Assembly: GCF_001297705.1 (NCBI RefSeq)
Contig: NZ_LIRF01000004.1
Coordinates: 62,001-126,000, forward strand
Length of the DNA: 64,000 bases
Direction: 5' to 3'
Origin: Chryseobacterium sp. ERMR1:04
Lineage (GTDB): Bacteria; Bacteroidota; Bacteroidia; Flavobacteriales; Weeksellaceae
Under the pieces are notes generated by a model. That model had not been told where the DNA came from. It was given only the letters and a program-made list of their open reading frames with translations, and made no database searches. The translations under genes and the position numbers were made by a program. Positions 1 to 7,699 of this stretch are shown here, piece by piece (positions within the stretch are counted from its first letter, which is position 1; every line of letters starts with the position of its first letter).

Positions 1-1
1 A

Positions 2-91
2 AATTTTGAAAAAGTATGTGACAGATGTGGAAATGAAGATATTGATGATGATGCAAGGTATTGCAAACAGTGTGGCAAGAAATTAGCTTAA
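2..91 (+). CDS. zinc-ribbon domain protein, 3' end only
   Basis: The window opens inside this gene. The frame starting at base 2 encodes 29 residues and then TAA. It contains CDRCG at about residues 6-10 and CKQCG at about residues 21-25, two CxxC knuckles that together form a classical zinc ribbon at the very C-terminus. Such ribbons are common on small membrane or regulatory proteins. The start and the bulk of the protein lie outside the window, so no function can be given. Confidence 0.75.
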   Translation, partial: NFEKVCDRCGNEDIDDDARYCKQCGKKLA

Positions 92-135
92 TACATCTTA
101 TTACGTTTAATCTATTAACCAAATACCACAAAATC

Positions 136-294
136 ATGGAACCACAAAAGAAAAATAAGCCAAACAGTTTAGTAATTATTCTTTTTGCTTTAATTGCATT
201 AATGATCATCATTTATTTTGTACTCGCAATGTTTTTCCCTACGATTTTTGAACATATGAGCACAGGTGATATACAGCCTGTTCCTGACAAATAA
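136..294 (+). CDS. small single-pass membrane protein, unknown function
   Basis: The likely start is the ATG at 136, giving 52 residues. An upstream TTG at 61 is in frame but lies inside the preceding gene. The N-terminus is polar and lysine-rich (MEPQKKNKPN). It is followed by one strongly hydrophobic segment at about residues 12-35 and a short polar tail, so it is probably anchored in the inner membrane with its C-terminus outside. It lies 44 bases after the zinc-ribbon gene and before a good terminator, so the two probably share a transcript. I do not recognise a family. Confidence 0.6.
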   Translation: MEPQKKNKPNSLVIILFALIALMIIIYFVLAMFFPTIFEHMSTGDIQPVPDK

Positions 295-303
295 TTTATA
301 AAT

Positions 304-337
304 AAAACGAGACGACTGATGTAGCCGTCTCGTTTTT
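304..337 (+). terminator. Rho-independent terminator after the small membrane protein
   Basis: An 11-bp perfect stem (304-314 with 326-336) is followed by a T run. The stem starts with A's, so it may also serve the converging gene that ends at 355. Confidence 0.85.
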
Positions 338-354
338 ATTGAATCAAAATTTAT

Positions 355-1557
355 TTACTTTTTAATTGTTTTAATCGTTTGCTTAGAACCATCTTTCATA
401 TTCAATGTTACTAAATACAATCCTGATTTTAGCTCTCCTAACTGAAGCGTTGAAGTAGGCTGATCAATTGTTTTCACCAATCTTCCCGAAACATCTGATA
501 TGGTAACTGATCTTACTTTCGTAACATCTGATACATTCAGTACTTCTGCAAAAGGATTAGGATATACGTTAATATTATTTTTATTAGCAGTAACTTCTGT
601 AGTTCCTAGAGTCGCTGAATCATAAGCTGAGATTTGGAATTGCCCTGTGGTATTTGATGAAGTTCCTGTATATCTCCATACACTTATGTATAAAGTTTCT
701 CCGGGAGTCTGTCCTGTTAATGAAATCTTTGAAGACAGTATACCAGGAGCCACATCATCATTACATGCAATTTGAGTTAATGAGCCACAAGTACCTCCAT
801 AGGCGGACATTACCGTATCAGTAAATGTAGACCCACTAACAGGACCTGTTTCAAGGGTAATATTACCACTTGCAGGTACCACTACAGAGAACCAAACATT
901 ATTACCACTGTTGGTTTGGCATATTGCAGTCCCATCAGTTGTAGCATCTTTATTTGTAGAGGTTACTGCTCCTGAATTAAAATCACTACCTATAGCTAAA
1001 GGAACTGCTCCACTACAAGTATCATTGGCTGGAACTGATGGAGGCAGGCCATTCACTACAAATGTATCTGCATAAAGTTCATATTGATCTGTATCTGTAG
1101 CATGTATAGACACGTATACTGTTTGCCCTGCATATGACGATAAATTAAAAGATTTTTTCGTCCAGCTACTTGGTGCCTTTTCTGTAGCCTGAAGAACTGT
1201 TGTAAATGACGCTGCAGTCTGATCTGTGGTGGAAAGCAGGACTTCATAATTTTCCAGATAATAAGACAGACTTGATTTAACATAAAAAGAAATATAATTA
1301 CTAATCCCAACTTGAACATTTATAGCCTTTGTAATTAAATGATCATCATGTGCTATAGAATCATATTTAATAGAAGCTACGTTATCACCAGACTGAGCAG
1401 TTCCATTTTCGGGAGGCCCAAAAACCCATCCGTTGGCGCCACCATTGTTAATGACCGCCCAACCTGCAGGTAAAGTAGTTCCTGCATCAAAATTTTCCGT
1501 CCATTGCCCAAAGCTTATGATGGGCAATACTAATAGAAGAAATAAAAGTTTTTTCAT
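355..1557 (-). CDS. secreted T9SS cargo protein with cleaved-adhesin-like domain
   Basis: 400 residues. The N-terminal signal peptide is MKKLLFLLLVLPIISFGQ, cleaved near residue 18. Residues about 19-165 resemble the cleaved-adhesin/choice-of-anchor-J fold (WTENFDAG start, later SYAGQTVYVSIHA). Residues about 175-315 resemble a pre-peptidase C-terminal (PPC) type beta domain (NNVWFSVVVP). Residues 330-400 are a type A T9SS sorting domain beginning NVYPNPF and ending in basic KTIKK. The protein should be exported by Sec, moved across the outer membrane by the Por machinery and displayed or released. No catalytic residues are visible, so an adhesive role is inference. It is the last of four similar genes in a row. 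Its sorting domain is nearly identical to that of the next gene upstream (1830-3794). Confidence 0.9.
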   Translation of the reverse strand: MKKLLFLLLVLPIISFGQWTENFDAGTTLPAGWAVINNGGANGWVFGPPENGTAQSGDNVASIKYDSIAHDDHLITKAINVQVGISNYISFYVKSSLSYYLENYEVLLSTTDQTAASFTTVLQATEKAPSSWTKKSFNLSSYAGQTVYVSIHATDTDQYELYADTFVVNGLPPSVPANDTCSGAVPLAIGSDFNSGAVTSTNKDATTDGTAICQTNSGNNVWFSVVVPASGNITLETGPVSGSTFTDTVMSAYGGTCGSLTQIACNDDVAPGILSSKISLTGQTPGETLYISVWRYTGTSSNTTGQFQISAYDSATLGTTEVTANKNNINVYPNPFAEVLNVSDVTKVRSVTISDVSGRLVKTIDQPTSTLQLGELKSGLYLVTLNMKDGSKQTIKTIKK

Positions 1558-1779
1558 ATTTGAGTATTAGATTAATATGATAACAATAATAACAATACCT
1601 CTACGGTTTTCAAAACAAAACAGTCAAATAATACATTGCCATATAAACAATTATCAATCTAATATTCAATTCATTTAAATAAAAAATTAACCATTAATTA
1701 AAAATTTAATATCATTATCAAATAATTCACTCAAATAATTTATTTCATTCAAAATTCAATTAAATATATTTTTTAAAAC

Positions 1780-1808
1780 AAAAAAAAGGCAACCTATTGG
1801 TTACCTTT
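1780..1808 (-). terminator. terminator of the 1830-3794 gene
   Basis: Read on the minus strand, a 10-bp stem (one G-U pair) with a 4-base loop is followed by eight T's, directly after the stop codon of the gene. Confidence 0.8.
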
Positions 1809-1829
1809 AAATTATCCTATTATATACAA

Positions 1830-3794
1830 TTATTTCTTAATCGTTTTAATAGTTTGTTTCGAACCATCTTTCATTATCAGGGTTACTAAATACAATCCTG
1901 ATTTTAGTTCTCCTAGCTGAAGCGTTGAAGTAGGTTGGTCAATTGTTTTCACCAATCTTCCCGAAACATCTGATATAGAAATCGATTTTACATGAGCTAT
2001 ATCCGATAATGTCAATACCTCAGTAAATGGATTTGGATATGCTTTAATTCCATTTTTATTTCCCTTAACTTCAGATGTTCCCAGTGTTCCATTCGTAATA
2101 TCAATAGTAAATGTTCCTTCAGGTTCATCAGAAGAACTACTATAATATCCTACATTTACAAAATAAGTAGTTCCGGAAACTGTAGGTATTGAAATGGTTT
2201 CTGTTCCTCCCTCTCCTTCGTCATCTACACCGTCTACACAAGTGAAGTTTCCACAACTTCCTGTATATACCCCAATTTTAGCATCAAAATCACTTCCGGA
2301 AGGCATTGATACTGTAATATCATAAGCATTCCCATTACCTGTAAATGTAAACCAGGTTCCGTCATTCATTCCGTTACCACAAGCAGTAACAAACCCTCCG
2401 TTATTGGTAGCGCCTCCCCCATCAGATTGGATATAGTTATACGGGAAAGTTGTTGCCTGTAACGCTCCTGAACAATTGTCATTTGCCGGTGGTGCAGGGA
2501 ATGTTCCGATGCATATATCAAAACTTTGATTACTTCCTGCTCCATAATAACTATATACTCTTACATAATAGGTATTTCCCACCGTTAACCCTGAGATGGT
2601 AGACGAACTAGGATCAGAGCATAAAATACTTGATAATGAACTACAAGACCCATCAAATACCTGAAAATAGGTATCATCGTCATCATCTGAACCTATAGAA
2701 AGAACATTTGTCAATGAAATTTTATGCGTCGTTGCTGTGGCAACAAATTTAAACCAGACATCATCATCAGGATCTCCAAAGCAAGGATCCGGTACTAAAC
2801 CAGAATCGGTAGCTCCTAAGGTATATCCGGCGGTCATCGTTCCACAATTTAGATCAGGATTTACAGTTAATGTAATGGCAGATGAGCATTCATCATTAGT
2901 TGGAGGTGGCGGCGTTGTCTTAAACGTTATTTCAGAACAGCCAAGAGATTCTCCTCCTGTTCCTACAGCAATTACTCTCACATAAAAATTGGTATCTCCA
3001 GCAAGAGCTGCTGATGGTGTAAAACTATTCGTTGTTACCAATTGTTGATTAACAATATCCGTTCCTCCCGGAGTGGTACCTATAGAAATTTTGTATCCTG
3101 TAGCGCCCGAAGAATTAGTCCACGTAATGGTTGGTGATAAAGGAATAAGCATTGAGTTATTAGCAGGATACGTCATCACAGGACAAATCGGAATGGCACC
3201 TGGAGATAATCCCACAAAAGTGATCACCGACTTATAGTCTTCTAAATTTCCATCCGATGGAGCAAAAGGATCCGGGTTTACGGTATCACTTCTAAAATAT
3301 AAAGTAGAACTAGGATCTGAAGAAAAAACATACATCGCTTCAGCGCTATTATTAGCATCGTAACCCGCAGAATTTTCCTCAGCCGCCACCACTAAATTAC
3401 TTGTATTATTGTATGGAAAAGGCGTCGCAAAAGTAATTTCTATTACTCCATTATTGTTGGTTACATTTCCTGTATATACCTGCGTCAATTGGGAAGCAGG
3501 AATCCAGTCTGACTCTGAAGTAAAAGCAGTTTTAGCGGTTTGTCCCAAATAAACCACCCAACTTGAAGAATTAGTGATGGACATGGAAGGATCAAGATAA
3601 AATTTCAGTCCCGTAATATTCCCTGCCGCGTTCGCATTGATTTCCTGTTTTGTGAAAATTTGCTGAACATAAGAATATCCATAATAAGTGCTTATTGGAG
3701 CAACTCCAACATTCGTACTTCCCGTACCCAAACTAATCTGAGCACTCAATGTCATGCTTATCATTAATAAACATGAAAGTAAAAATTTTGTCAT
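1830..3794 (-). CDS. secreted T9SS cargo protein with FnIII-like and PPC-like domains
   Basis: 654 residues with a signal peptide ending near residue 19 (MTLSAQ). Residues 20 to about 195 form a beta-rich domain shared with the N-terminus of the next gene (both carry NITGLKFYL and TPF.YNNT..LV). A fibronectin type III-like segment follows at about 205-295 (SPTITWTNSSGATGYKISIG). Two PPC-like domains follow at about 300-440 and 440-570, the first with the DDDVWFKF signature. A type A T9SS sorting domain covers about 583-654. Acidic DDDDD loops may bind calcium. No enzyme motif is seen, so a surface or extracellular adhesin role is inferred. Confidence 0.9.
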   Translation of the reverse strand: MTKFLLSCLLMISMTLSAQISLGTGSTNVGVAPISTYYGYSYVQQIFTKQEINANAAGNITGLKFYLDPSMSITNSSSWVVYLGQTAKTAFTSESDWIPASQLTQVYTGNVTNNNGVIEITFATPFPYNNTSNLVVAAEENSAGYDANNSAEAMYVFSSDPSSTLYFRSDTVNPDPFAPSDGNLEDYKSVITFVGLSPGAIPICPVMTYPANNSMLIPLSPTITWTNSSGATGYKISIGTTPGGTDIVNQQLVTTNSFTPSAALAGDTNFYVRVIAVGTGGESLGCSEITFKTTPPPPTNDECSSAITLTVNPDLNCGTMTAGYTLGATDSGLVPDPCFGDPDDDVWFKFVATATTHKISLTNVLSIGSDDDDDTYFQVFDGSCSSLSSILCSDPSSSTISGLTVGNTYYVRVYSYYGAGSNQSFDICIGTFPAPPANDNCSGALQATTFPYNYIQSDGGGATNNGGFVTACGNGMNDGTWFTFTGNGNAYDITVSMPSGSDFDAKIGVYTGSCGNFTCVDGVDDEGEGGTETISIPTVSGTTYFVNVGYYSSSSDEPEGTFTIDITNGTLGTSEVKGNKNGIKAYPNPFTEVLTLSDIAHVKSISISDVSGRLVKTIDQPTSTLQLGELKSGLYLVTLIMKDGSKQTIKTIKK

Positions 3795-3873
3795 AAATTA
3801 ATATTTTTATTGATTTGAGCACCAAATTAACAATAATCCACCTACTTAATACTTTAAAACACAATATTTAACT

Positions 3874-3909
3874 AAAAAAAATAACGACTAAAAAAATTTA
3901 GCCGTTATT
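3874..3909 (-). terminator. terminator of the 3933-7514 gene
   Basis: Minus-strand hairpin with arms AATAACGGCTAAA and TTTAGTCGTTATT (one G-U pair), followed by a T run. Confidence 0.8.
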
Positions 3910-3932
3910 CAATTAATTATATTTATTAGAAT

Positions 3933-6900
3933 TTATCTTTTGATCACTTTGATCGATTGTCTAGTACCATCTTTCATTTCTAGTGTCAATAAATACATTC
4001 CTGATTTCAAATCTCCTAAATGAAGAGAAGAACCCGGATTGTCAATAGTTTTCACCAATCTTCCTGAAATATCATTTACCAAAACAGTTTTCACTTTAGT
4101 GATGTCTGAGATGTTTAAATCATCTACAAAAGGATTTGGATATACTTTAATGATATTTTTAGCTCCTGAAGTCTCAGAAGTTGCCAAATTAATTGATGCA
4201 TCGTAAGCTGAGATCTGGAATTGACCATCTACCCCTGCTCCTGAAGAAAATCTCCAAACACTAAAGTAAATTACAGCTCCTGGCGTTTGACCAACTAATG
4301 AAAGTTTTGAAAAAGTATTTCCTGTAGCAATATCATCATTACAAGCTGCATTTACCAATGCTCCACAAACCCCTGTATGAGCTGATAGCACAGAATCTAT
4401 AAATCCTGATCCGGTAACCGCCGCAGTTTCTACTGTTACAGAACCTGATGCAGGAACCACTACAGAATACCAAACGTTGTTTACTCTACTTGTCTGACAC
4501 GTTGTAGTGCCATCTGTCGTAGCAAATGCAGTTGTTCCAACAACAGCATTAGCACTGAAGTTCCCCCCAACCGTTAAAGCTACTGCACCTGTACATCCGT
4601 CATTTGCTGGTGGTGGCGGTGGCGTACCGATACAAAGATCAAATGTATTGGCATAAATAGTTGTAGCAGAATTTGTATTTGAGTTATATACTCTTACATA
4701 ATACGTTTGACCAGGAGTTAATCCTGTTAATGGGGTATAAGCAGTATTTGAAGTTATACATGCCATGCTTGTTAAGGTTCCACAAACTCCACTAAATACT
4801 TGTGCATATAAAGAAGTAGATGAAGAGTTCCCTACAGAAACTATATTCTTCAACCAAAGTGTGTGTGAAGCTCCTACCGCTGTAAACTTAAACCAAACAT
4901 CATCATCAGCCACTCCTGTACATGGAGATACTGCTAATCCTGAATTGGTAGCAGACAAAGTAGTTCCTGATGTTGTAGATCCACAGCTAAGATCCGGATT
5001 TACCGTTACCGTTACTGCATTCATACAATCATCATTTGCCGGAGGAGGAGGCAAAGTCCCAATACAAAGATCAAATGTATTCGCATAAGTACTTGTAGTT
5101 GTATTTGAACTTGAATTATATACTCTTACATAATATGTTTGACCAGGCGTTAATGCTGTTAAGGTAGTATAAGCAGTGTTTGAAGTTGTACACTTAATAC
5201 TTGTTAAGGTTCCACAAACCCCACTAAATACTTGGGCATATAAAGAAGTAGATGAAGAATTTCCTACAGAAACTACATTTTTCAACCAAATTGTATGCGA
5301 AGCTCCTACTGCTGTAAATTTAAACCAAACATCATCATCAGCCACTCCTGTACATGGCGTTACTGCTAATCCTGAATTGGTTGCAGATAAAGTTGTTCCT
5401 GATGTTGTAGATCCACAGTTAAGATCCGGATTCACCGTTACCGTTACTGCATTCACACAATCATCATTTGCCGGAGGAGGAGGCAGAGTACCAATACAAA
5501 GATCAAACGTATTTGCATAGGTAGTCAAAGTACTGTTTGTATTAGAATTATAAACTCTTACATAATATGTTCCACCAGGGTTCAGTCCCGTTAGAGAGGT
5601 ATACGCTGTGTTTGAAGTAATACATTTAATGCTTGCTAATGTTCCGCAAGTTCCACTAAATACTTGTGCATATAATGATGTATCTGAACTTAAACCTACA
5701 GAAACAATATTTTTCAACCAAATGGTGTGAGTAGTACCTACCGCGGTGAATTTGTACCACACATCATCATCAGCAACTCCCGTACAAGGAGATACCGCAA
5801 CACTAGAATTGGTAGCAGAAAGCGTTGTTCCTGAAATCACTGAACTACAGTTCATATCAGGATTTACAGCTACCGTTACAGCATTATTACATTCATCATT
5901 AGCTGGAGCTGCAGGAGGAGTACCAACACAAATGTTGAAACTTGCATTATTCCCCTGTCCACCGTAAGTATAAACTCTTACATAATAGGTTGTTCCCGGA
6001 GTTAATCCATTTACAATTGTGTTGTCGTCAGAATCAGAGCAGATCACACTTGTAAGAGCGCCACAAGTTCCGCTTAAGACCTGCACATAGATATCTGTTG
6101 TACTAATTGCCCCAGTTGAAACAATACCTGAGAATTTCAGATAATGACTACTGTTGGTTGCTGTAAATTTAAACCAAACATCATCATCAGGATTTCCAAA
6201 ACACGGTGTTGCCGCTAAAGAATTCGTAGCCCCCAATGTATTTCCTGCAGTTGTAGCCCCACATGCTAAATCAGGATTTACAGTAAGTGTTACTGCATTA
6301 ATACATTCGTCGTTTGCAGGAATTGCTGCATTAGCCGTTTTAAAGTTTCTTTCTGTACATCCTGTAGATGAATAACTACCACTATAAGCCGTAACGGTAT
6401 AAAAATATTGCGTGTTGGCTGTAAGCTGTTGAGCTGTGGTTAATGTATACGTTAATACATTCCCAAGATCAAAATTATTGAGTACATTATTAGCACCCGC
6501 AGAAGTTCCAATACTTAGTCTATATCCTGTTACGCCTGATACCGCAGACCAAGTAAATGTAGGCCTTACAGATAATCCTGCTTGAGCAGCAGTGGGTACA
6601 GAAACGGAAGGACATGCTACGGAAACAGTTGTAAAGGTTCTTTCTGCACATCCCGTAGACGTACCCACTACATTAGTCGCGTAAACAGTATAATAATACT
6701 GAGTACTATAATTAAGAGCCGTAGCAAGTGTATAGCTTGTTACATTTCCCACATCTGTCATATTCATAACATCTGTGCCTCCCGGAGTCGTTCCTATGCT
6801 TATTTTATAAGATGCTGCTGTGGATGCTGCAGCCCAAGTGATTGTTGGCAATAGAGCAACGCCCGTTGCGGCAGCTGTTGGAGCAGAAACTACCGGACAA

Positions 6901-7514
6901 ACTGGTGCTGATGCAGGCATAAGCCCCAAAAGAGCAACATTAGATGTAGAAGCTGCACGATTTCCCGCTGCAACAGGTGCTGCTGGGTTGAAATCCGTAG
7001 TATCATTTCTATAATACATACTGCTGTTAGCAGTACCCGAAGCTGATGCATAGAAAAAATCTGATGTAGAATTAAAACCTGGTGTATTTTCATGAACTGC
7101 TATCACCAGATTATCTGTATTATTATAAGCAAATGGAGTTGTGAAAGTAACCTCAACTACTCCTGCATTATTCGTAATAACTCCTGTAAACACCTGCGTC
7201 ATTGCTGACGTAGGAATCCAGCTAGCAGCTGTTACTCCACCAAAAGCAGTAAGCGTAGTATGACCTACAAAAACCTCCCATTGATTGGATTTGTCAAGAA
7301 CAGCGGCGGCTGGTAAATAAAACTTTAAGCCCGTAATATTACCCGGGCCAACAGCATTGATATTTGCTTTGGAAATAATTTGCTGGGTATAGTTGTATCC
7401 AAAATTTGACGTTATGGGATAATTCCCCGTAGTTGTTCCACTTCCCAATACTATTTGGGCATTAATAAAGGTGGCTATTAGAAAAAATAGGCACGTGAGT
7501 AAAAGTTTCTTCAT
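3933..7514 (-). CDS. large repeat-containing T9SS surface protein
   Basis: 1193 residues. The signal peptide ends near residue 20 (ATFINAQ). Residues 21-205 match the N-terminal domain of the neighbouring 1830-3794 protein. Two FnIII-like repeats follow (about 206-395; TYKISIGTTPGG-like and GYRLSIGTS strands). Five PPC-like domains come next. Three of these, at about residues 535-678, 678-821 and 821-964, are nearly identical tandem copies (each with PCTGVADDDVW and a Pro-rich linker PPPPAND). The last resembles the domain in the 355-1557 protein. A type A T9SS sorting domain occupies about 1122-1193. The stacked repeats suggest an extended stalk or adhesin. The start is fixed by the signal peptide and by the lack of coding sequence upstream. 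Confidence 0.9.
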   Translation of the reverse strand: MKKLLLTCLFFLIATFINAQIVLGSGTTTGNYPITSNFGYNYTQQIISKANINAVGPGNITGLKFYLPAAAVLDKSNQWEVFVGHTTLTAFGGVTAASWIPTSAMTQVFTGVITNNAGVVEVTFTTPFAYNNTDNLVIAVHENTPGFNSTSDFFYASASGTANSSMYYRNDTTDFNPAAPVAAGNRAASTSNVALLGLMPASAPVCPVVSAPTAAATGVALLPTITWAAASTAASYKISIGTTPGGTDVMNMTDVGNVTSYTLATALNYSTQYYYTVYATNVVGTSTGCAERTFTTVSVACPSVSVPTAAQAGLSVRPTFTWSAVSGVTGYRLSIGTSAGANNVLNNFDLGNVLTYTLTTAQQLTANTQYFYTVTAYSGSYSSTGCTERNFKTANAAIPANDECINAVTLTVNPDLACGATTAGNTLGATNSLAATPCFGNPDDDVWFKFTATNSSHYLKFSGIVSTGAISTTDIYVQVLSGTCGALTSVICSDSDDNTIVNGLTPGTTYYVRVYTYGGQGNNASFNICVGTPPAAPANDECNNAVTVAVNPDMNCSSVISGTTLSATNSSVAVSPCTGVADDDVWYKFTAVGTTHTIWLKNIVSVGLSSDTSLYAQVFSGTCGTLASIKCITSNTAYTSLTGLNPGGTYYVRVYNSNTNSTLTTYANTFDLCIGTLPPPPANDDCVNAVTVTVNPDLNCGSTTSGTTLSATNSGLAVTPCTGVADDDVWFKFTAVGASHTIWLKNVVSVGNSSSTSLYAQVFSGVCGTLTSIKCTTSNTAYTTLTALTPGQTYYVRVYNSSSNTTTSTYANTFDLCIGTLPPPPANDDCMNAVTVTVNPDLSCGSTTSGTTLSATNSGLAVSPCTGVADDDVWFKFTAVGASHTLWLKNIVSVGNSSSTSLYAQVFSGVCGTLTSMACITSNTAYTPLTGLTPGQTYYVRVYNSNTNSATTIYANTFDLCIGTPPPPPANDGCTGAVALTVGGNFSANAVVGTTAFATTDGTTTCQTSRVNNVWYSVVVPASGSVTVETAAVTGSGFIDSVLSAHTGVCGALVNAACNDDIATGNTFSKLSLVGQTPGAVIYFSVWRFSSGAGVDGQFQISAYDASINLATSETSGAKNIIKVYPNPFVDDLNISDITKVKTVLVNDISGRLVKTIDNPGSSLHLGDLKSGMYLLTLEMKDGTRQSIKVIKR
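4620..5910 (-). repeat. three tandem ~429-bp repeats inside the T9SS surface gene
   Basis: Three consecutive units begin near 5910, 5479 and 5050 (minus strand). Each encodes about 143 residues. They are so similar at the DNA level that long stretches match base for base, for example around 4630, 5060 and 5495. They fit recent unequal recombination or gene conversion within the gene. Confidence 0.85.
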
Positions 7515-7640
7515 GGTTAGTTAAAATAAAAATTAGGCGTTAAAAGTAAAAAAATATTTCAATTAAAATCAAAAAACATCATAATTTTTTACATTTAAAA
7601 AAATAAATTAACTCTTTTTATTATCAATTCGAAATAAATT

Positions 7641-7671
7641 AAAGAAAAATAGCGGCTAAAAACTAGCCGCT
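7641..7671 (-). terminator. terminator of the 7700-10213 gene
   Basis: Perfect 8-bp stem (7651-7658 with 7664-7671) followed on the minus strand by a T-rich tail. Confidence 0.8.
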
Positions 7672-7699
7672 ATCAATCGTTAAAATTCAGTTTTAACTC

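Noticed and set aside
4765..5520. Open plus-strand frames of 107 and 114 codons
   Set aside because: They lie antisense to the tandem repeats of the T9SS surface gene, repeat with the same period, and have no promoter or family. They are shadows of the real gene.
4620..5910. Regularly spaced repeats suggesting a CRISPR-like or satellite array
   Set aside because: The units are 429 bp, in frame and encode a beta domain, and there are no short repeats with unique spacers.
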